A stretch of DNA of 64,000 nt from Whitmania pigra (Eukaryota > Annelida > Clitellata > Hirudinida > Haemopidae): the NCBI GenBank assembly GCA_021613335.1, contig JAJTWR010000299.1, positions 3,693,501 to 3,757,500 on the forward strand, written 5' to 3'. The notes under the pieces are model-generated. The model made no database searches and was not told where the DNA came from. It worked only from the letters and a program-made list of their open reading frames with translations. A program made the translations under genes and the position numbers. Numbering within the stretch: the stretch's first letter is position 1; each line of letters begins with the position of its first letter. This document shows, one piece after another, positions 56,516 to 64,000 of this stretch.

Positions 56516-59003
56516 CAGAGGCGTAGCCTGGGTATTTTGCGCCCGGGGACAAACTATAGAATTGGCGCCCTTTTCCATGTCTATATATTTAATCTTACTG
56601 TATTACACTAAATTTGAAATTGAAATAAAAATCAAATTTTAATGGCACAAGGCATCCATTTAAAAGTGAAAAACCATTCTACAAATAGTAGCGCATCAGT
56701 CACCCAGTCAGTCAGTCTAAGATGATTTACATGCATAGTAGTCTAATAGTGTTTAAAATAGATTTATTTTTCTTGATTTAACAGTTGAAGACCACACCGA
56801 AAGAACGGGCATAGTCACATTTTGAAAAAAATTGAGATTTTCATCTAGGCTTATACTCTATTTTATTATCTTCTATCAAAACATCAACTAAAAAAACGGG
56901 CTCAGTCACAAATGATTCAAGGAAGAAAATAGTCTAGCCTTTGAAAGAACGGGAGATGTCACAAGTCTCCACTGTAAAAACGAGCATAGTCACATACGTC
57001 TAATCACGTGACGTAAATCAGCGAATTGGAATATTTCTCGTTCGTTTTGTTTACTTTAGCATTCGTTTCGGTTATCATACATTTTAAGCATTACTTTATT
57101 ATTAAGAGTTTGTGATAAGTTTTTAGTTTGTTTTATGAACATGGCAGATGCAATCTGAAGTCCCCAATTAACTGAAAAACCAAAAAAAGAAGAGAAAACT
57201 TGAAAGCAAATCTGAATGTTTGAAAAAACAGAGATTATCAAACCATTAAGTGGGTGAAGATTGTAAATGTATTTGATATAAATGTTTTGAGATGACAACA
57301 ACAGAAGAAAGGAAGAACCTTGTGAATCAATTTAATGGGATGTCTAGTAAAGATGAACAGGATTCATACATAAGTACAATGATCAACATTTAAACCAATA
57401 AAAAGACGTCGTCCAAGAACCAGTTCACAAGTTTCATCACCAAATGATTACAGTTATGAATACAATATTCCTATTGTTATGTCAAGGAATTAGTCATAGA
57501 CATTAAAAAGTCAATGATAGTAGAATATAGAAACAATTGGAATGGTTCATTTGAAAGTGCAGTTATTGTTATTAGAGGAAAAAAACGACAAAATGTTGAA
57601 GATGCAATCACTAAGGGACAACCTGCTCAGTTGTATGATAAAGCTATCCCCTTGAGCATACCAAAGTTCAAAGATTTGAAGGTTTTAAAGAATTTTTGCA
57701 ACAGAGAAACTAGTCAGACCTTTTTTGCTAGTTTGTGTCACAATGGGGATGCAGTTGATCAGTTTCATCTGATAGAAATTAGTGATGATTCTGAGTAACT
57801 TTTTTACTTAACAAGCATTGCATTAGAAGGATTGTTTTTTCAAAACATAATTGCTAAAACAATGAAATACTCTAGTTTTTATTTTATTTTATTACTGTTT
57901 TGATTAGTCATTTGTATTAGATGATTTGATTTTGTTTTTGGCTTTTATTTATTGAAAAATAAAAAAAAAATCATCAAAATTTGGGAGAACGGGCGAAGTC
58001 CAAATTTAAGTTCCTCCAAGAAAATTTTTCTTGTGTTAATGTGTTACACATTTAGGTCTTGAATATTTATTTTACCTCTACAGAAATGAGAAGTCAATCA
58101 GAAAAAAATATAACATGTTTTATTTAATAATTGATTTTGCTGAAAAAAGTCTTCAAAGTTGAAATTTCGATTTACTCAAAAGTGAAAAACTGTGACTATG
58201 TCCGTTCTTTCGGTGTAGTCTTCAGTTGCAAACTGATCAATAACGTCATCAAAGTCTGTTTTCTCAAGCGTTTCTCTTTCTATACTAAGAAGAGACGATC
58301 TTGTCCCATTGATGCACGCAGATACGACAAAATAAGTTTCAATTTGCTGAATGATCGTTCACAGCTTGCAATTGAAACCGCTATTGTTAACAAAATTTGT
58401 AGTGAAATTCGAAAATTCGGAAATACGTCGCTTCCATAAAGCACAATAAAACCAAGGAGATCCAAAGGAGTTTCTGGTAGAGTTTCAGTTCGCTTTCTCA
58501 GCAGCATTCTGGTGAAGAGTTCGTAGCCATTAATGTCCGTGTCTTAGAAAGTTGCAAAATCTCCACAACTTCGACGAATTTCATCTTCATCTGTGTCAGA
58601 TGTCAGAAGAGTCTTAACGTCCAGCAGAAATCCAAATTTTGTGTTCAGGTCTTTGAGTCGTGAAAAACGTGTTGACATCTCCTGTTGAAGACGATCGAAC
58701 ACATTCTTCATAACACGCATTACTTCCTCTTCTGATGAGAGTCCTGCATCTCTTGCCAGTTCTCCAGGCATTCTCCTACGTCGCCTAATTCTTCTTTCTA
58801 CCGGAATATCCCATGCTGTGCATTTTGTTCTGGCGTTTTCGACCGCAGCCAGGCTCAAATCATCATGAAGCTTGATAAATTCTTGCTCCAAAGATTCAAT
58901 ATCAGTCGCAGCTTCCTTGAAATTTATGGTAGGATCTTGTAGTAATAATTGCTTAATATTCTTAAAGAATATAACTTGTATATTTTGTTTCAATTTGATC
59001 AAG
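56516..59003 (-). mobile_element. hAT element (ZMYM1/DUF4371 type) with nested insertion
   Basis: The left end is CAGAGGCGTAGCCTGGG; the right end was not located. The minus strand encodes transposase pieces: 59002-58544 (DPTINFKEAATDIESL, WDIPVERRIRRRRR, SRLKDLNTKFGFL) and, after a frame break, 58507-58280 with PETPLDLLGFI and VSIASCERSFSKLKLI-YLRA, the hAT C-terminal dimerisation region, continuing to FDDVIDQFATED at 58225. Another DNA element is inserted between this and the left end. Confidence 0.8.
56786..58224 (+). mobile_element. Nested DNA element with 34-bp inverted ends and subterminal repeats
   Basis: Inverted ends around TGAAGACCACACCGAAAG (56786-56819) match 58191-58224 with about two differences. 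Variants of ACGGGCATAGTCACA recur inside near 56897, 56945, 56978 and 57985, like transposase-binding subterminal repeats. The plus strand has an open frame at 57514-57798 (FKDLKVLKNFCNRE; FHLIEISDDSE end) preceded by broken coding (EERKNLVNQFNGMSSKDEQD, RRPRTSSQVSS). I do not recognise its superfamily. Target duplication is unclear, so the ends are good to a few bases only. Confidence 0.7.
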
Positions 59004-59044
59004 AATTAAGCTCAAATTTCACAAAAAAAAAACTTTTTTTTGCA

Positions 59045-60140
59045 TAGGAATATTATTTAAAAAAACTCACGCATTTCAACATTGTGGCAAAAATTTTATT
59101 TAAAACAATTAAAATAATGTTTCATTAAAATGTTATTACTTTTTAGAAATAACATCTAAAAACATAAAAATAACATTTCTCAAAAGTAATAACATCTATG
59201 CACCTATTTTTCATTGAGAAAATCAGTGTTTTGATGATATTTTCATCCAGATTTCTCCAGGCGCGCCAAATCGCTTCTTTCAAATAATTTTCAGTGTAAT
59301 ATTTCTGTCCTTTACCGTAACTGATCTTGAAAGAAGGCCCAAGAAAATTTTCAATCGAATTCAAGTCGAAGGAACATGCATACAAGTCCATTACTTGCAC
59401 GTTGACTCCTGGAAAAATGCTCTGGTTGCCTCGGAAACCTACATTGAGGCATTATTTTGCTTAAATTCAAGTTCTTTTGTTAAAGCAAAAAAAAGAGAGA
59501 TGATCATAGGACATTGTGATGTAATTCTGAGAGTCCTGCCTCCCTTTCAAAAGCACCAGCTCTGTCTTCCCAAATGTTGAAATTCCTCCCCAGACCATCA
59601 CAGAACCTCCTCCATGTTTCTTGCTAAAAAAATAATATCTGTTTCTTTTCTGAGATCATGCCTGTAGTATTTATAACCATCTGGCCCATCAAGGTTGAAC
59701 TTTTTTTCAGAGACAAAATTACGAGTTTTTACCTTTCGTTATAGATGACCATCACTTTGGCTTCAGAGGAGACGTTTTTCCATGTAATAGATTTCCAGCG
59801 CTGAAGCTCGCTTTCGCATTTGTATTTCAGTTGTCCACTTGAAATAAAAGAGTTGCAGGCTGTCCTCACACGGACACCTAAATCTAGTTTATCTTTTAGC
59901 TTATCTTTTTACACTAATATTCTTCTTATGAAGTCTCCCTGATGAGACCCGAAAATATTTTTTGGTCTTCCGCCTACATACGTTTTTCCATATGAGTCTG
60001 GATTATCTAAAAAACATTTGATGACAGTTATTGACCTATTAAACTCTTTTGCAATCTTTCTTATCAAATACTTTGCCTTCGTGAAGGCCTTTATTTATCG
60101 TCTTTCTCCTTCTGTCAAACCTGCTTTCTTCCCCATGATG
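59045..60140 (-). mobile_element. Tc1-like element of a third family, decayed
   Basis: The minus strand has an N-terminal start MGKKAGLTEGERR near 60137, a helix-turn-helix region (IRKIAKEFNRSITVI), and at 59400-59143 a core remnant with LNSIENF and AWRNLDENIIKTLI-SMKNRCIDVI. Multiple stops and frame changes are present. Inverted ends were not found, so the limits are approximate. Confidence 0.72.
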
Positions 60141-60199
60141 AAATGAATTTAAAAGAAAATTTTTAATTTCACAATCCTTTATATAGCTTTCTCAACGAC

Positions 60200-61900
60200 A
60201 ATTTATATAAAGGGAGTCCAGCTGTCAATGTACGCAGACGATATCGCCCTTTGGACTACTGGTTCCAAACCGGGCGATGTTACGTCCCTCATACAAAAGC
60301 AGCTTATCGAAACAGCTAAGATTTTATTTGCCAATGGATTTAAAATATCTGTTAATAAATCCCAAAAAGTTCTTTTCCGCAGAAACAGACGCCAACGTCA
60401 AGCTTAGTATCGGCAACGAGCCTCTCTTGCTGCCCTATACTGCTACCTTCTTGGGCTTCATCTTAGACAAAAAGTTGACTGGGAACGCTCACGCGCAGGC
60501 AGCGAAGCAAACACACTTAAAACATCTTAATGACTTGAGAGCAATATCTGGCAGCTCGTGGGGAGCAAATAAATTGATCCTTTTGCAAGTATACAAGGCC
60601 ACCATTCGATATGTGAAGTACTATGGTTGCGAAGCAATTGACTTGGGCGGCGAAAGAATCAAGAGCGTCTACGAGAAGATCCAGGCTCAGGCTCTTGCAA
60701 TCTGCTATATGGCAGTATGCGCGGAACCAGCACTGCATCCCTACAAGTAGACCTTCACCAACAGAAGCTCATGGCGTATCATGCACTCAGATCAAATGCA
60801 AATAATAACGAACAAAAAGTTGCTATTTTCTTTTAGATACAAAGAAAAGTAAGACATAAGCGAGGCACCATCTAATGGCGAAGAAGAAAAGGAAAAATCA
60901 GCTCACATCTTTCAAAACTATAGAAAACTTTATCCCAAGGAATTTCGTCGAAGAATTTCAGAAAAGAGCAAACAGGAAAAGGATGGACGAAACATCCCTG
61001 GAGGCTGAAGCTTCCAAAGTTTGACAAAGCAAACATTTCCTTCTGTAATGGAGATCCTTTGAGGATGTCAGTAGCCAAGAAAAGAATCAAGGACTTACAA
61101 AGGAACCTTTTATGCGTCAAGAACGCCTCAAAGACAGAAGACGGGAAGGCCGGATTCGGGTTCTAATAATATCTAACTTGAAGCTCAGTATCAGAACCTC
61201 AAGTCACAGCAGCATCAACTCCACAGAACTAGCAGCCATCGAGAAGTGCCTGCTGCACATGAATGGGAAACTCTAAATATAGTTACTTTACTTACTCTCC
61301 AAATTCTCTGATGAACCTAGAAGAAAGTAGTAATGCCTATAATGACCCCAATGTTTACCAATTTTTTTTTTACTATTTCAGATCTCCAAGAAAATGGCAA
61401 AGAAGTCAAAATTGGTCTGGGTACCTTCACATGCTGGTATTCCTATAAATGAGCAAGCCACCCCTTGGCAAAAGCTGCTACAACCAAGGATACAATCGAG
61501 TGTTGGATTCCGATAACAATCAAAGACGTAAAGAGGTTAATCGACCAACATGTCCTGCTGTAATGGCAGACCAGATGGGACGACAAATGAGAGAAAGATT
61601 TGACAACAAGCTATTTGAGAAAAAAACGTCGACAAAGAGAAAATTCCAATGTGTCTCAAGGATGAAGGAGACTATGATCTCTAAACTTGGTCTTGGGAAA
61701 TGCGCTCTAAATCGACATCTTTTTACGATGAAGCGTCACGCAGAGGGTAAATGCTAAACCTGTCCTCAGGAAGATGAAACTGTCCAGCATTTCTTAATGA
61801 AATGTCCGACCCAATCAAGCCTGAGAAGAGCAATAAGAGAAAAAAATAAATCCATTGGAATTAAGCTCCATGTTCAGCAACACGGCTAGTATGGCATTGA
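60200..61900 (+). pseudogene. LINE reverse transcriptase and RNase H remnant
   Basis: The plus strand shows SMYADDIALW near 60228 (catalytic YADD), FKISVNKSQK, a frame with TATFLGFILDKKLTG and WGANKLILLQVYKATIRYVKYYGC (60277-60750), then RNase H pieces NSTELAAIEKC and LVWVPSHAGIPINEQA, and a C-terminal CPQEDETVQHFLMKCP zinc-knuckle-like end near 61765-61815. This domain order fits Jockey/I-group LINEs with RNase H. It has several stops and frame shifts and is truncated at the 5' side. Confidence 0.82.
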
Positions 61901-64000
61901 TTTATGGATTTATAAAAATCGACCAAGTCTGATGGGACTCAACATCTCATTGTGAACATTATTTGTCATTTGTCGTTTTGCATTTATTGTTTTTGTTTGT
62001 TTGTTGTCTTGGTGTTGTCCTAATCATCAAGTTAAAAAAAAAACAGTCAAATCAGGCTACTTGTAGCTCTAGCCACCTTGCTGACTTTTCATCAATTTCT
62101 AGTTTTTCTAGTTTCTCCAGAGGAAGATGTTGATGTAAAGCTATTTTTATAAACTAGGGGTGCCTCGGCTGGTCCTGTCTACTCCGGCGCGTTGACTCGT
62201 TGTTGCAGCTCAGCCGGGAACGGTTTTTAAATTTTGAGCAAGTAGTCCTGTTCCGTCCAAATAATCTCGTTATTCAACGAACGTTAATATACCTACCCTA
62301 TCTACCATCTTCTGCCTCCTCGCCTGTGAAAACAATGACAATTGCTTCAAACAGACGCAATTCGTCAATAAATGTAATGTCCAAATAATTTGGATAAGAC
62401 CTAATTAGAGGTCTCTGTGTAGGGTCCGATCATGCCTATATCCGACACTGCGCAAAAATTAATGAACTGATCTGATAAATTGGTGACCATAAACCATGCA
62501 AATGGTGAATAATTGAGAGAGGATTGTCTCGTTCACTTATCTGTTGCCGAGAAGCACTCATATGACGTGGAAGTTGACCGGGCAATCGGCCTTCAAGATG
62601 CACCTCAGTTGACAGAGCTCTCAGCGTTTTCTTTGAGTGTTCGTATCACTAGAGAAGGCATCTTTAAATATTTCTGAATTTCATCATTGATTTTTGGGAG
62701 AAGATAATTCCAACGGAAGTAAAGAAAGAAACGGATGGAGTATCATTTCAGCAATAAAGATGCATCTGATCTTGCGGTGTAGTTACTCCTTCTTCCGTGA
62801 GCTGCTCCAGGGCAACAATATTTACAGAATCTGCTCGACTAGTTCATTTAGTTTCCACAACCCGCTTGATACTCAGATCATCATTTAAATCAAGACGTCT
62901 CAGTAGTGTATAGATGCAGAAATGAACGAAAACTAAGCGGACCAGTGTGCCAAAATATGTAGCTGAGTGAACACAGAAATTGCTTAAAAACAAATCTATA
63001 CACCAGAATCAGTGAATGATCTGTTTATGGCACTTTTAGGCTAATTTCGGAGATGCGCGGAAGCTGCACATTAGGCAGTCATAAGTTTGGATCCAATCGC
63101 TCTCCAGTTCTCTCAAAATCCAGAACTTTACCCTTTTCTCGATGAAGCGGTAAACGACTCCTCCGCCTTCACTTCATGTTCGTCCACTTTACGTATCGGA
63201 ACACCTAGCTCATCTGGCCCTGGTGACATATATCAAGAGTGCTATTGAAAGTTATGCAAACTATAATAGGGCAGCTAGACTTACTTTGCTTGACCTGATC
63301 AATGATTTTCTTAATCACCTACTCTGCCAAAATGCTCAAAAAATCATTTTGAATCTCTGGTGACAGATAATAAGTGGCAATTTAAACCAAAATAACTTCT
63401 CGCAAATTAAACAATTAAATGACAGGAGTGTAATTGATTGGTTATACATTACTATTATCACAATTTAATAATCTAATTAATATTTATTAAATACTAATTA
63501 ATATTTACGTAATCTCTGATTGGCTAATATTCGTGTAATTCATAATATAAAATTTCGTGAACTGCCAAGCGTCAGGTGCTGTACACTAGGTTTGTTTAAT
63601 TTTGCATGAGTTGTGCCATTTTTATTATCCGTTCTGGAGCTTGTCCGTTTATGTCATTTATCAAGCTGAATGATTTCTTGATTATTAATAGAAATTATAT
63701 TAATGCTTAAGATATATTTATTATTTATTTTATTTATTTATTAGACACAATTGAAGGGCCCACCTGGACCATTAACACAGTTGCAAAAACAAGAGCGTGT
63801 ACCGGCGCGTACACAAAGGCAGCATATAAATTAAATGTAATTTAAGTAACGACTAAAGTCGAGCTCACGTATTATTGCGTAAAACCGTGGTTGATTCAAC
63901 GACATCACCTGGCAATGTACCACAACTTACAATTCTATCGCAGAAGGCGAATTTAATACTGCCTGTGAAATATTTACTTTATTTAAGTTTGAGACATCAA
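61901..64000. other. Gene-free stretch at the window end
   Basis: No recognisable protein, RNA gene or paired element ends. An A/T-rich run near 63700-63742 is followed by a moderately GC-richer 60 bp around 63756-63815 (GGGCCCACCTGG, CCGGCGCG) that could be an edge of an unknown repeat. Confidence 0.35.

Overview
The window is AT-rich animal nuclear DNA. The evidence is spliced genes with GT-AG introns, bilaterian/cnidarian-type developmental genes (a GDF8/11-like TGF-beta ligand, a Distal-less homeobox gene), a secreted peptide precursor with dibasic sites, and a mixed load of Copia, Gypsy, LINE, Tc1, hAT and foldback-like elements. It looks like an invertebrate eumetazoan; the sequence alone does not fix the phylum.

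Layout. 0.6-2.4 kb: 6-phosphogluconolactonase (-), five coding exons. 2.7-4.2 kb: hAT element with an 8-bp target duplication. 5.07-5.43 kb: a small precursor (+) ending in seven GFGD copies separated by KR. 5.57-15.5 kb: GDF8/11-like ligand (-), four exons, whose 8.7-kb first intron is full of transposon remains. 16.7-21.3 kb: an apparently intact, young Copia retrotransposon (-). 21.3-25.8 kb: repeats and a decayed Tc1. 25.85-32.2 kb: glutamine:fructose-6-phosphate amidotransferase (-), 20 coding exons reconstructed in frame to 698 codons. 33.0-34.2 kb: a PSMG1-like proteasome assembly chaperone (-), six exons. 36.4-37.2 kb: Gypsy remnant. 38.2-40.9 kb: a Rabin8/RAB3IL1-type Rab GEF (+), ten exons. 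41.8-42.3 kb: hAT and LINE scraps. 44.7-45.9 kb: Distal-less/Dlx homeobox gene (-), three exons. 47.0-52.2 kb: a type I membrane protein with two cysteine-rich PAN/apple-like exons (+), with an ATT microsatellite and a Tc1 copy in intron 1. 52.4-62 kb: a transposon graveyard of hAT, two foldback-like elements, Tc1 copies, a DNA element nested in a hAT, a ribosomal P-protein tail and a LINE. 62-64 kb: nothing recognised.

The cellular genes do not form a pathway. PGLS (oxidative pentose phosphate pathway) and GFAT (entry to the hexosamine pathway) both use glucose-6-phosphate-derived sugars. The GFGD precursor, the GDF ligand, Dlx and the receptor-like protein are signalling or developmental genes. 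Most noteworthy are the GFGD precursor, whose seven units differ only at synonymous sites, and a three-copy transposon family with inverted-repeat arms made of 14-16 bp units and 9-bp target duplications. Exon borders were read by eye from splice signals and frame; no alignment or expression data were available.
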